A stretch of 9,862 nt of DNA, from assembly GCA_016870695.1 (NCBI GenBank), contig VGAV01000062.1:1-9862 (forward strand), read 5' to 3'. The notes below the pieces were generated by a model. It had not been told where the DNA came from and ran no database searches. It saw only the letters and a list, made by a program, of their open reading frames with translations. The position numbers and the translations under genes were made by a program. Shown here in pieces: positions 1-6,384 of the stretch. Source of the DNA: Actinomycetota bacterium (lineage in GTDB: Bacteria; Actinomycetota; Actinomycetes; Actinomycetales; Microbacteriaceae). The first letter of the stretch is position 1, and every line of letters starts with the position of its first letter.

Positions 1-1605
1 GGCATCGTTAAACGCAACATGACCGTGTTCGAGTTCGACGGGAAGCTGCTCGTCGTCGACTGCGGCGTGCTCTTCCCCGAGGAGCACCAGCCCGGGGTCG
101 ACCTGATCCTGCCGGATTTCGAGCCCATCAAGCACCGCCTCGACGACATCGTCGGCGTCGTCCTGACGCACGGCCACGAGGACCACATCGGCGCCGTGCC
201 GTACCTGCTGCGTCTCAAGAGCGACATCCCCCTCATCGGCTCCGGACTGACGCTCGCGCTCATCGAGGCGAAGCTGAAGGAGCACCGCATCCGGCCGTAC
301 ACGCTGACGGTGAAGGAGGGGCAGCGCGAGCAGGTCGGACCGTTCGACCTCGAGTTCGTCGCGGTGAACCACTCGATCCCGGATGCCTTGGCGGTGGCGA
401 TCCGCACACCGGCGGGCCTCGTATTGGCCACCGGCGACTTCAAGATGGACCAGCTGCCGCTCGACGGCCGCATCACCGACCTGCGCGCCTTCGCGCGCCT
501 CGGGGAAGAGGGCGTCGACCTCTTCCTGGTCGACTCCACGAACGCCGACGTGCCCGGGTTCACCGCGACGGAGCGGGGCATCGGCCCGGTGCTCGACCAG
601 GTCATCGCCCGGGCGCCCCGCCGCGTCGTCGTGGCCAGCTTCTCGAGCCACGTGCACCGTGTGCAGCAGGTCCTCGACGCCGCGCACGCCAACGGCCGCC
701 GCGTGGCCCTGCTCGGACGCAGCATGGTGCGCAACATGGGCATCGCCGCCGACCTCGGGTACCTCAACGTGCCCGACGGTGTGCTGATCGACTACAAGAA
801 GGCCCGCGACCTGCCCGACGACAAGATCGTCTACATGTCGACCGGCTCGCAGGGCGAGCCGATGGCGGTGCTCAGCCGCATGGCCAACCTCGACCACGCG
901 ATCGAGCCCGGAGAGGGCGACACGATCATCCTGGCATCCAGTCAGATCCCCGGGAACGAGAACGCGATCTACCGCGTGATCGACGGCCTCACCAAGCTTG
1001 GCGCGACCGTCGTGCACAAGGGCAACGCGAAGGTGCACGTGTCGGGTCACGCCGCCGCGGGCGAGCTGCTCTACTGCTACAACATCCTGCAGCCGAAGAA
1101 CGTCCTCCCGGTCCACGGCGAGTACCGCCACCTCATGGCCAACGCCAAGCTGGCGCAGGAGACGGGCATCCCCGAGAAGAACACGATCCTCGGCGAGAAC
1201 GGCACGGTCGTGGACCTGCGCGACGGCACCGCGGAGGTCGTCGGCCAGCTCGACATCGGCTTCGTCTACGTCGACGGCTCGTCGGTGGGCGAGATCACGG
1301 ATGCCGACCTGAAGGACCGCCGCATCCTCGGCGAAGAGGGCTTCATCTCGGTCATCGTCGTGGTCGACTCGGCGACCGGCAAGATCGTCTCCGGGCCGGA
1401 GGTGCACGCCCGCGGCTTCGCCGAGGACGCCGCGGTGTTCGAGAGCGTCAAGCCGAAGATCGCGGCGGCGCTCGCCGAGGCCGCGCAGTCGGGGGTGCGC
1501 GACAAGCACGCGCTCTCGCAGGTCGTCCGCCGCACCATCGGGCGCTGGGTCAACCAGTCCCTGCGGCGCCGTCCCATGATCGTCCCCCTCGTCATCGAGG
1601 CGTGA
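1..1605 (+). CDS. rnj: Ribonuclease J (metallo-beta-lactamase/beta-CASP family), 5' end cut by the window
   Basis: RNase J is a cytoplasmic zinc-dependent ribonuclease with endonuclease and 5'-3' exonuclease activity, acting in mRNA decay and rRNA maturation. The frame is open from base 1, so 534 residues are visible; actinobacterial members are usually about 550-560, so only some 20-30 residues are missing. An internal Met at base 19 is not the true start, because the family's N-terminal beta strand lies before it. Numbering from that Met, the metal-binding motif HGHEDH is at 51-56, a conserved His at 118, TGDFK with Asp140, the beta-CASP motif SFSSHVHR at 207-214, VSGHAAAGEL with His344, and VLPVHGEYRH with His366. 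The C-terminal domain follows and the frame ends in TGA. The six residues before the Met read GIVKRN, where the family normally has GE(I/V)GRN (see findings). In Actinobacteria dapA usually lies just upstream, outside this window. Family assignment is very secure. Confidence 0.97.
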   Translation, partial: GIVKRNMTVFEFDGKLLVVDCGVLFPEEHQPGVDLILPDFEPIKHRLDDIVGVVLTHGHEDHIGAVPYLLRLKSDIPLIGSGLTLALIEAKLKEHRIRPYTLTVKEGQREQVGPFDLEFVAVNHSIPDALAVAIRTPAGLVLATGDFKMDQLPLDGRITDLRAFARLGEEGVDLFLVDSTNADVPGFTATERGIGPVLDQVIARAPRRVVVASFSSHVHRVQQVLDAAHANGRRVALLGRSMVRNMGIAADLGYLNVPDGVLIDYKKARDLPDDKIVYMSTGSQGEPMAVLSRMANLDHAIEPGEGDTIILASSQIPGNENAIYRVIDGLTKLGATVVHKGNAKVHVSGHAAAGELLYCYNILQPKNVLPVHGEYRHLMANAKLAQETGIPEKNTILGENGTVVDLRDGTAEVVGQLDIGFVYVDGSSVGEITDADLKDRRILGEEGFISVIVVVDSATGKIVSGPEVHARGFAEDAAVFESVKPKIAAALAEAAQSGVRDKHALSQVVRRTIGRWVNQSLRRRPMIVPLVIEA

Positions 1606-1610
1606 CGGCG

Positions 1611-1647
1611 CGGCGGCGCGGCGGGGCCGATCCCTGCCGCGCCGCCG
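1611..1647 (+). terminator. GC-rich hairpin after rnj, likely terminator
   Basis: Bases 1611-1622 (CGGCGGCGCGGC) are exactly complementary to 1636-1647. The pairing continues inward as GGGG (1623-1626) against CCCT (1632-1635), with one G-U pair, giving a stem of about 16 bp and a 5-nt loop. It starts 5 bases after the rnj stop. There is no T-run, as is common for actinobacterial intrinsic terminators, so termination efficiency is inferred. Confidence 0.7.
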
Positions 1648-1652
1648 GCTCG

Positions 1653-1684
1653 TCGGGGGAGGTCCCTCGGTGGGCGTCCCCCGA
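1653..1684 (+). terminator. Second hairpin after rnj
   Basis: TCGGGGGA at 1653-1660 pairs exactly with TCCCCCGA at 1677-1684 (8 bp, 16-nt loop), only 5 bases after the first hairpin. It may back up the first hairpin as a tandem terminator. The long loop makes it the weaker of the two. No T-tract follows. Confidence 0.4.
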
Positions 1685-1799
1685 GCCGCGTCTCCAGGCG
1701 CTGAGGGCGGGCGTCTCGTGACCCGCGCCTCCGCCGTGTGACGGGCGGACGTCTGGGGGCATCTCCGCGTGGGCGCGCGCGAATGTCCGGGGTCCGGCC

Positions 1800-1812
1800 T
1801 ACCGTGGAAGGA
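1800..1812 (+). promoter_or_regulatory. Candidate -10 element for a leaderless ftsK transcript
   Basis: TACCGT at 1800-1805 fits the actinobacterial -10 pattern TANNNT and ends 6 bases before the ftsK ATG at 1812. Transcription would therefore start at or next to the start codon, giving a leaderless mRNA, a common arrangement in Actinobacteria. The purine run GGAAGG (1806-1811) abuts the ATG with no spacer and is too close to work as a Shine-Dalgarno site. No convincing -35 is visible. This is inferred from spacing alone. Confidence 0.45.
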
Positions 1813-4508
1813 TGGCTCGCACCTCGTCCCCGTCCGGCGGTCGCGCCCCCGCGAAGGGGTCGTCGCGATCGAAAGCCCCGGCTCCTGCGCCGAAGCGCTA
1901 TGTCGACGAGCCCGAGAAGCCGCCGGTCGCCGCCCGTGCCTGGATGGCCGTCGCCCATGGCGTCGGCGGGATGTTCCGCGCCTTCGGGACCGAGACCCTG
2001 GATCGGGAGCAGCGCCGTGACGGCTTCCCGTTCTTCCTCGTCGTCCTCGCCGTCATCGGCGCGGTCGTGGAGTGGTTCTTCATCGGGACGGATGCCGCTG
2101 CGCTGATCAGCGCCTATTCGTTCGGCCTCATCGTGGGCCGTGTCGCCTTCGTGCTCCCGGTCCTGCTTATCCTGCTGGCCGGCTGGCTCTTCCGGCATCC
2201 GTCGTCCGTCCACGACAACGGACGCGTCGGGATCGGATTCGGCCTGTTCGTCATCGCCCTGTCCGGGTTCTGCCACGCCGCCGGCGGTCGACCGGCGCCC
2301 AGTGACGGGGGACCGCCGGTCCTCAGCCCGGCGGGCGGCATCTTCGGGTGGATCGTCGGCGAGCCGCTCGCGACCGTCCTGCAGGACGTCGGCGCCTACA
2401 TCGCACTCTCACTGCTGGCGGCCCTCAGCGTCCTCATCCTCACGAAGACCCCGCCCAACCGCATCGGTCAGCGCCTCGGCGACCTCTACGCCTGGATGTT
2501 CGGCGCCGAGAAGAGCGAGCGCGCCGACCCCGCGACCAAGGTCCTCCCGACGGACGACGACGAGCCCGCCGAGAAGTCGCTGCCGTGGTGGCGGCGCAAC
2601 CGCAGCGGACGGGAGCAGGATGCCGACGGCTCGCTCGGATCTGACGACCTCACCGAGCTGCTGAGCCCCGGCACGACGCAGGGCGGCTTCGACTCGGCCT
2701 TCGTCGAGGCGGAGCGCTCGGCGCCCGCCGCGCCCCCGGTCCCGCCGCTCCCGCCGACGCCCGACGCCGTCACCGAGGTGTTCGACCCGGCGGCGATGGC
2801 CGCCGCCGCCTCCGGCCGCGGTCTACGCGACGACTCGCCCGCGGACGAGGGCGCGGAGGACGATCTGCCCGGGATCTCCGGACTCGGCGCGGACAACAAC
2901 GGTGTGCCGCCCTCGGCGAACTACCGTCTGCCGGCGGTCGGCTCCCTCGCCGCGGGGACGCCGCACCTCGAGCGGTCGGCCGCGAACGACGCGGTCGTGC
3001 GCGCCATCGAGAGCGTGCTCGAGCAGTTCAAGGTCGACGCCCGCGTCACCGGCTTCTCCCGTGGACCGACCGTCACGCAGTACGAGATCGAGGTCGGCCC
3101 CGGCGTCAAGGTCGAGCGCATCACGGCGCTGACGAACAACATCGCGTACGCCGTGGCATCCAACGAGGTCCGCATCCTCGCGCCCATCCCGGGAAAGAGC
3201 GCCATCGGCGTGGAGATCCCGAACGCCGACCGCGAGATCGTCACGCTCGGCGACGTCCTGCGGTCGACGGCCGCGACGAGCTCGACGCACCCGATGACGA
3301 TCGGCGTCGGCAAGGACGTCGGCGGCGGCTACGTCGTGGCCAACCTGGCCAAGATGCCCCACCTGCTGGTGGCCGGTTCGACCGGCTCCGGCAAGTCGAG
3401 CTTCGTCAACTCGATGATCACGAGCCTGCTCATGCGCGCGAAGCCCTCGGACGTGCGCATGGTGCTCATCGATCCGAAGCGCGTGGAGCTCACGTCGTAC
3501 GCCGGTGTGCCGCACCTCATCACCCCCATCATCACGAACCCCAAGAAGGCCGCCGAGGCGCTCCAGTGGGTCGTGAAGGAGATGGACATGCGGTACGACG
3601 ACCTCGCGTCGTTCGGCTTCCGTCACATCGACGACTTCAACCGCGCGGTGGTCGCCGACGAGATCACGCTGCCGGCCGGCAGCGAGCGGGTCCTCAAGCC
3701 CTACCCGTACCTCCTGGTCGTCGTCGACGAGCTCGCGGACCTCATGATGGTGGCCCCGCGCGACGTCGAGGACTCGATCGTCCGCATCACGCAGCTCGCG
3801 CGCGCCAGCGGCATCCATCTGGTCCTCGCGACCCAGCGGCCGTCGGTCGACGTCGTCACGGGCCTGATCAAGGCGAACGTCCCATCGCGACTGGCCTTCG
3901 CGGTGACGAGCGTCACCGACTCCCGGGTCATCCTGGACCAGCCGGGCGCGGACCGCCTCATCGGGCAGGGCGACGGGCTGTTCCTCCCGATGGGCGCCTC
4001 GAAGTCGCTGCGCGTGCAGGGCGCCTGGGTGAGCGAGCAGGAGATCGAGAAGGTCGTCGCGCACGTCACCCAGCAGGCCCGTCCGGAGTACCGCTCCGAC
4101 GTGCAGGCGGCGGCGGAGAAGAAGGAGATCGACGCGGACATCGGCGACGACCTCGAGCTGCTGCTCGCGGCGGCCGAGCTGGTCGTGTCGACGCAGTTCG
4201 GGTCAACGTCGATGCTGCAGCGCAAGCTGCGGGTGGGCTTCGCCAAGGCCGGCCGTCTCATGGACCTGCTGGAGTCGCGCGAGATCGTCGGACCGTCCGA
4301 GGGCTCCAAAGCCCGCGACGTGCTGGTGACCAACGAGCAGCTCCCGTCCGTGCTCGCGCGCATGCGCGGGGAGGACGAGCCGGCGGCGCCGTCCGCGGCG
4401 GACGACCGGTACGGTCCCGACGCGGTCGCTGCGCAGTACGACGGGCTGCCGGTCGTCGAGGACGACGACGGCGGCGAAGACGCCTGGCAGCTGACGGGAC
4501 GCGACTGA
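1812..4508 (+). CDS. ftsK: DNA translocase FtsK (FtsK/SpoIIIE family)
   Basis: FtsK is a membrane-anchored, septum-located ATPase that pumps DNA during division and helps resolve chromosome dimers. The 898-residue product has the full family layout. A basic, Ala/Pro-rich N-terminus (1-45) is followed by four or five membrane segments between about 72 and 211. A low-complexity linker, rich in Pro, Ala and acidic residues, spans about 230-390. The motor domain has Walker A GSTGSGKS at 523-530 and Walker B LLVVVDE ending in Asp639-Glu640, followed by [11 protein letters not shown] at 674-684. The C-terminal winged-helix gamma domain, which reads orienting sequences, covers about 778-842, followed by an acidic tail. 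No other in-frame start lies upstream nearby, so ATG 1812 is taken. The stop overlaps the pgsA ATG by one base. In mycobacteria ftsK likewise lies near pgsA3, clgR and recA. Confidence 0.97.
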   Translation: MARTSSPSGGRAPAKGSSRSKAPAPAPKRYVDEPEKPPVAARAWMAVAHGVGGMFRAFGTETLDREQRRDGFPFFLVVLAVIGAVVEWFFIGTDAAALISAYSFGLIVGRVAFVLPVLLILLAGWLFRHPSSVHDNGRVGIGFGLFVIALSGFCHAAGGRPAPSDGGPPVLSPAGGIFGWIVGEPLATVLQDVGAYIALSLLAALSVLILTKTPPNRIGQRLGDLYAWMFGAEKSERADPATKVLPTDDDEPAEKSLPWWRRNRSGREQDADGSLGSDDLTELLSPGTTQGGFDSAFVEAERSAPAAPPVPPLPPTPDAVTEVFDPAAMAAAASGRGLRDDSPADEGAEDDLPGISGLGADNNGVPPSANYRLPAVGSLAAGTPHLERSAANDAVVRAIESVLEQFKVDARVTGFSRGPTVTQYEIEVGPGVKVERITALTNNIAYAVASNEVRILAPIPGKSAIGVEIPNADREIVTLGDVLRSTAATSSTHPMTIGVGKDVGGGYVVANLAKMPHLLVAGSTGSGKSSFVNSMITSLLMRAKPSDVRMVLIDPKRVELTSYAGVPHLITPIITNPKKAAEALQWVVKEMDMRYDDLASFGFRHIDDFNRAVVADEITLPAGSERVLKPYPYLLVVVDELADLMMVAPRDVEDSIVRITQLARASGIHLVLATQRPSVDVVTGLIKANVPSRLAFAVTSVTDSRVILDQPGADRLIGQGDGLFLPMGASKSLRVQGAWVSEQEIEKVVAHVTQQARPEYRSDVQAAAEKKEIDADIGDDLELLLAAAELVVSTQFGSTSMLQRKLRVGFAKAGRLMDLLESREIVGPSEGSKARDVLVTNEQLPSVLARMRGEDEPAAPSAADDRYGPDAVAAQYDGLPVVEDDDGGEDAWQLTGRD

Positions 4509-5095
4509 TGGCGGTTCCGCGGCAGCTGCCCAACGCGATCACCATCGCGCGCATCCTCTGTGCTCCCGTCTTCCTCTGGCTGCTCCTCGCCGACGGGGGC
4601 GCGGACGGCGGTCTGCGCTGGGCGGCGGCGATCCTCTTCATCGTGGCGATCGCGACGGACGGCGTCGACGGCTACATCGCGCGCAAGTACGACATCGTGA
4701 GCGACCTCGGTAAGCTCCTGGACCCCATCGCCGACAAAGCGCTGACGGGGCTGGCGTTCATCGGGCTCTCCGTCCTCGGTGAGCTGCCGTGGGTGATCAC
4801 GATCGTGGTGCTCGTCCGGGAGATCGGCATCACCGTGTACCGCCTGATGGTCGTGAGCGACCACGTGCTGGCCGCGGCATGGATGGGCAAGCTCAAGACG
4901 GTCGCGCAGGCGGTCGCGCTGTCCCTCGCGCTCCTGCCGCTGGACGCCCTCGTCGACGCGGACGCCTGGCGTTCGGGCGTCTGGTGGGCCGGCGTCGTCA
5001 CCATGACGATCGCGGTCGTCCTCACCATCGCGTCCGGGGTCGACTACATCGTGAGCGAGGTGCGCGGGGCGCGCCGGAAGCGCCGGGCCTCATGA
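4508..5095 (+). CDS. pgsA: CDP-diacylglycerol--glycerol-3-phosphate 3-phosphatidyltransferase
   Basis: This integral membrane enzyme transfers the phosphatidyl group from CDP-diacylglycerol to glycerol-3-phosphate, the committed step to phosphatidylglycerol and cardiolipin. The 195-residue length is normal. The CDP-alcohol phosphatidyltransferase signature D-x2-DG-x2-AR-x8-G-x3-D-x3-D is complete: Asp51, Asp54, Gly55, Ala58, Arg59, Gly68, Asp72 and Asp76. About six hydrophobic helices are visible (roughly 10-28, 36-50, 78-92, 94-110, 131-147 and 158-178), with a basic C-terminus. The ATG shares its A with the ftsK stop (TGATG), and its own stop overlaps the cinA ATG (ATGA), so translation is probably coupled through all three genes. 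The substrate could be another alcohol such as inositol phosphate, but the AAWMGKLKT segment and the gene order (cf. mycobacterial pgsA3) favour PgsA. An open frame extends upstream inside ftsK but is only a shadow. Confidence 0.92.
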   Translation: MAVPRQLPNAITIARILCAPVFLWLLLADGGADGGLRWAAAILFIVAIATDGVDGYIARKYDIVSDLGKLLDPIADKALTGLAFIGLSVLGELPWVITIVVLVREIGITVYRLMVVSDHVLAAAWMGKLKTVAQAVALSLALLPLDALVDADAWRSGVWWAGVVTMTIAVVLTIASGVDYIVSEVRGARRKRRAS

Positions 5096-5619
5096 TCGAC
5101 GGCGTGCCCGACGACCTCGAACAGACGCTCGTCCGAGATCCCCGCGAGACGGCGGCGCTGCTCATCGACCGGCTCGCCGAGCTCAACTGGACCGTCGCGG
5201 TCGCGGAGTCCCTGACCGGAGGCCTGGTGGTCTCCACTCTCGTGGATGTGCCCGGGGCCTCGCGGGTGCTGCGGGGAGGGGTCGTCGCGTACGCCACCGA
5301 CGTCAAGAACAGCGTGCTCGGCGTCGATCCGGCGCTGCTCGAGGCGCACGGTGCCGTCCACCCCCGTGTGGCGCGGCAGATGGCGCGCGGGGTGCGCGAC
5401 GTCCTCGGGAGGGACGGGCGCGCCGCCGACATGGGGATCGCGACGACGGGGGTCGCCGGCCCGGACGAGCAGGACGGCCAACCCGTCGGAACGGTGCACA
5501 TCGCCGTGGCCACGCCGCTGGGCACGCGCGTGGACTCCCTCGTCATCCAGGGGGATCGGGATCGCATCCGCCGGGAGACCGCTCACATCGCCCTCCGGCG
5601 CGCTCTCATGGCCTTGTGA
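5092..5619 (+). CDS. cinA: CinA C-terminal domain protein, nicotinamide-nucleotide amidohydrolase (PncC type)
   Basis: PncC enzymes deamidate nicotinamide mononucleotide (NMN) to nicotinate mononucleotide, recycling the NMN released by NAD-dependent DNA ligase. The product from ATG 5092 is 175 residues. It contains only the CinA C-terminal domain, without the N-terminal molybdopterin-binding-like domain of full-length CinA (about 400 residues). The signature AESLTGG is at 38-44, the VVAYATDVKNSVLGV segment at 64-78, and the glycine-rich TTGVAGPDEQDGQPVGTVHIA region at 118-138. The open frame begins far upstream inside pgsA, but the ATGA overlap with the pgsA stop and the family length set the start at 5092. 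Residues 1-15 (MIDGVPDDLEQTLVR) are a lineage-variable lead-in. It is the last gene of the ftsK operon. In many bacteria cinA directly precedes recA; here clgR and a DUF3046 gene intervene. The domain call is firm; the activity is inferred from the family. Confidence 0.92.
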   Translation: MIDGVPDDLEQTLVRDPRETAALLIDRLAELNWTVAVAESLTGGLVVSTLVDVPGASRVLRGGVVAYATDVKNSVLGVDPALLEAHGAVHPRVARQMARGVRDVLGRDGRAADMGIATTGVAGPDEQDGQPVGTVHIAVATPLGTRVDSLVIQGDRDRIRRETAHIALRRALMAL

Positions 5620-5646
5620 CGGGCTCCGGATGCCGCGGGCGACGTG

Positions 5647-5672
5647 CGGGAATGAATGATGACACATTCCGG
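5647..5672. repeat. Inverted repeat GGAATG-N10-CATTCC between cinA and clgR
   Basis: GGAATG at 5649-5654 is complementary to CATTCC at 5665-5670. The arms extend to 8 positions (5647-5654 against 5665-5672) with one mismatch. The 10-base centre (5655-5664) is AT-rich for this genome. It begins 27 bases after the cinA stop. It could be a weak terminator hairpin for the ftsK operon or a dimeric-repressor site, and it coincides with the predicted ECF promoter. Confidence 0.45.
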
Positions 5673-5674
5673 TT
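5648..5674 (+). promoter_or_regulatory. SigR/SigH-type ECF promoter upstream of clgR
   Basis: GGAAT at 5649-5653 (GGGAAT from 5648) and GTT at 5672-5674 are separated by exactly 18 bases. This matches the GGAAT-N18-GTT consensus of the thiol/heat-stress ECF sigma factors (SigR of Streptomyces, SigH of mycobacteria and corynebacteria). The predicted start is near 5681, giving a leader of roughly 105 nt before clgR. clgR is reported under SigH control in Corynebacterium glutamicum and under SigE/SigH in Mycobacterium tuberculosis, which supports the reading. The same bases also form an inverted repeat (GGAATG/CATTCC), so an operator is an alternative. Confidence 0.55.
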
Positions 5675-5713
5675 GGAGTAGGCGATTCCCATCCTCTGCC
5701 CAGCGCGCGGCAT

Positions 5714-5741
5714 TAGGGTGACCGTATCGGTGTTGTACCGT
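5714..5741 (+). promoter_or_regulatory. Two candidate vegetative -10 elements for clgR
   Basis: TAGGGT at 5714-5719 and TACCGT at 5736-5741 both fit TANNNT, and both lie upstream of the clgR ribosome-binding site. No clear TTGACA-like -35 is visible for either. One of them may give basal, housekeeping-sigma expression of clgR. Evidence is motif match only. Confidence 0.3.
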
Positions 5742-5757
5742 TGTCCACCCGGACAGC
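5740..5757. promoter_or_regulatory. Palindrome just downstream of the TACCGT element, possible operator
   Basis: TGTCC (5742-5746) and GGACA (5751-5755) form a perfect 5+5 inverted repeat around ACCC. It is extended by a T-G pair (5741/5756) and a G-C pair (5740/5757). Its position at the predicted start site would suit an operator or a small 5' UTR hairpin. It does not resemble the published corynebacterial ClgR box (CGCYNANRGCG core), so the binding protein is unknown. Confidence 0.35.
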
Positions 5758-5773
5758 ACAGGAATCAGCAGTG

Positions 5774-5779
5774 AGGAGG
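5774..5779 (+). promoter_or_regulatory. Ribosome-binding site of clgR
   Basis: A full AGGAGG stands 7 bases before ATG 5787, fixing the start. It is much stronger than the sites in front of the other genes here. Confidence 0.8.
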
Positions 5780-5786
5780 GGCCCAA

Positions 5787-6095
5787 ATGATCCTGGTTCG
5801 TCAAGAGATCGGCGAAGTCCTGCGTGACCTTCGTCAGCAGAAGGGGCGCACCCTCCGTCAGGTCGCCAGCCGCGCGAGCGTCGCGCTGGGGTACCTCAGC
5901 GAGGTCGAGCGCGGTCAGAAGGAAGCATCGAGCGAGATCCTGGCGTCCGTCGCCGAGGCGCTGGACGTTCCCATCTCCACGATCATGCGCGAGGTCGGCG
6001 ACCGGCTCTCGGTCCTCGAGGGCCTGCAGACCTTCCCCGACGTCGTTCCCGACGAGCTCGTCGCGGCGGTCGAGCCCGAGCTCTCGCTTCACTGA
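5787..6095 (+). CDS. clgR: ClgR-like XRE-family transcriptional regulator
   Basis: ClgR activates clp protease genes and some repair and stress genes in Actinobacteria. The 102-residue product is almost entirely one lambda-repressor-type helix-turn-helix domain. The first helix covers about 5-17, TLRQVASRA at 22-30 is the second helix, and SVALGYLSEVERGQ at 31-44 is the turn and recognition helix. The ERGQKEASSEILASVAEAL stretch (41-59) is characteristic of the ClgR group. A 30-residue acidic tail follows. The location after ftsK, pgsA and cinA and before the DUF3046 gene and recA matches mycobacterial clgR (Rv2745c). The strong ribosome-binding site supports ATG 5787. The C-terminus reads PELSLH and lacks the terminal Ala-Ala reported as the ClpP degradation signal in Streptomyces ClgR. 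Regulation probably involves the ECF-type promoter at 5648-5674. The family call is firm; the target genes are inferred. Confidence 0.88.
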   Translation: MILVRQEIGEVLRDLRQQKGRTLRQVASRASVALGYLSEVERGQKEASSEILASVAEALDVPISTIMREVGDRLSVLEGLQTFPDVVPDELVAAVEPELSLH

Positions 6096-6113
6096 TCGGC
6101 GGCCTGCCGACCG

Positions 6114-6338
6114 ATGCGTCGTAGCGAATTCGATCGCGCCGTCACGGACGAGTTCGGGGCTCGAGGCGGATACCTGGTCTCCGATCTCGTCCTGTCCGCC
6201 GTCGGGGGGCGGACCAGTGCCGAAGCCCTCGCGGCCGGCGTCGAGCCCCGTGACGTCTGGCTGGCGCTCTGTCAGGAGACGGACGTCCCGCTCGAGCGCC
6301 GCTACGGCGTGGGGCGGATCGAGCCGCGTCAGCGCTGA
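6114..6338 (+). CDS. DUF3046 family protein
   Basis: This small 74-residue protein belongs to an actinobacterial family of unknown function that is very commonly encoded just upstream of recA (the mycobacterial counterpart is Rv2738c). Visible family traits are the N-terminal MRRSEFDRAVTDEFG block (1-15), the middle GGRTSAEALAAG (31-42) and the DVWLALCQETDVPLERR segment (47-63). No membrane segment, signal peptide or catalytic motif is apparent. The start lies 18 bases after the clgR stop, with no clear Shine-Dalgarno site, so it is probably co-transcribed and translationally dependent on clgR. A 14-bp palindrome covers its stop codon. Its constant proximity to recA suggests, but does not show, a link to DNA repair. 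Confidence 0.88.
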   Translation: MRRSEFDRAVTDEFGARGGYLVSDLVLSAVGGRTSAEALAAGVEPRDVWLALCQETDVPLERRYGVGRIEPRQR

Positions 6339-6340
6339 CG
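6327..6340. terminator. 14-bp perfect palindrome over the DUF3046 stop codon
   Basis: CGTCAGCGCTGACG is a perfect palindrome that includes the stop codon TGA (6336-6338). As RNA it forms a 5-bp stem with a GCGC loop. It could be a weak terminator separating clgR/DUF3046 transcripts from the recA promoter. The short stem and lack of a T-run make this tentative. Confidence 0.3.
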
Positions 6341-6348
6341 GCGTGTCG

Positions 6349-6364
6349 TCGAATATCCGTTCGA
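6349..6364. promoter_or_regulatory. LexA-binding SOS box upstream of recA
   Basis: TCGAATATCCGTTCGA matches the actinobacterial SOS consensus TCGAAC-N4-GTTCGA at 11 of 12 defined positions; only the sixth base is T instead of C. It ends 8 bases before the -10 candidate at 6373-6378 and covers the expected -35 zone, where bound LexA would block RNA polymerase. It explains damage-inducible expression of recA-recX. Confidence 0.85.
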
Positions 6365-6372
6365 TTTCGGCG

Positions 6373-6378
6373 TAGTCT
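6373..6378 (+). promoter_or_regulatory. -10 element of the recA promoter
   Basis: TAGTCT fits TANNNT. Starting 18 bases before it, the left half of the SOS box (TCGAAT, 6349-6354) sits at the -35 position. Transcription should start near 6384-6386, giving a leader of about 177 nt. Confidence 0.6.
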
Positions 6379-6384
6379 CCTTCA

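Noticed and set aside
1806..1811. GGAAGG as the ftsK Shine-Dalgarno site
   Set aside because: It touches the ATG with zero spacing. No other in-frame start downstream is better supported by family alignment, so leaderless initiation is preferred.
1266..2276. Long minus-strand open frame across the rnj end, the spacer and the ftsK start
   Set aside because: It is antisense to two clear genes and crosses the terminator hairpins. Its product is Arg/Asp-rich low complexity without any family motif, as expected for a shadow frame in high-GC DNA.
2823..4064. 413-residue minus-strand open frame inside ftsK
   Set aside because: It is fully antisense to the FtsK motor domain. Its composition is dominated by D, R, V and H from complemented codons, with no recognisable domain.
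3566..4507. Upstream part of the plus-strand frame that ends in pgsA
   Set aside because: This stretch is an Arg/Gly-rich shadow of ftsK. The PgsA family length and the TGATG overlap put the real start at 4508.
3701..4864. 387-residue minus-strand open frame across ftsK and pgsA
   Set aside because: It is antisense to both genes. The Ser/Arg-rich product has no motif and no ribosome-binding site.
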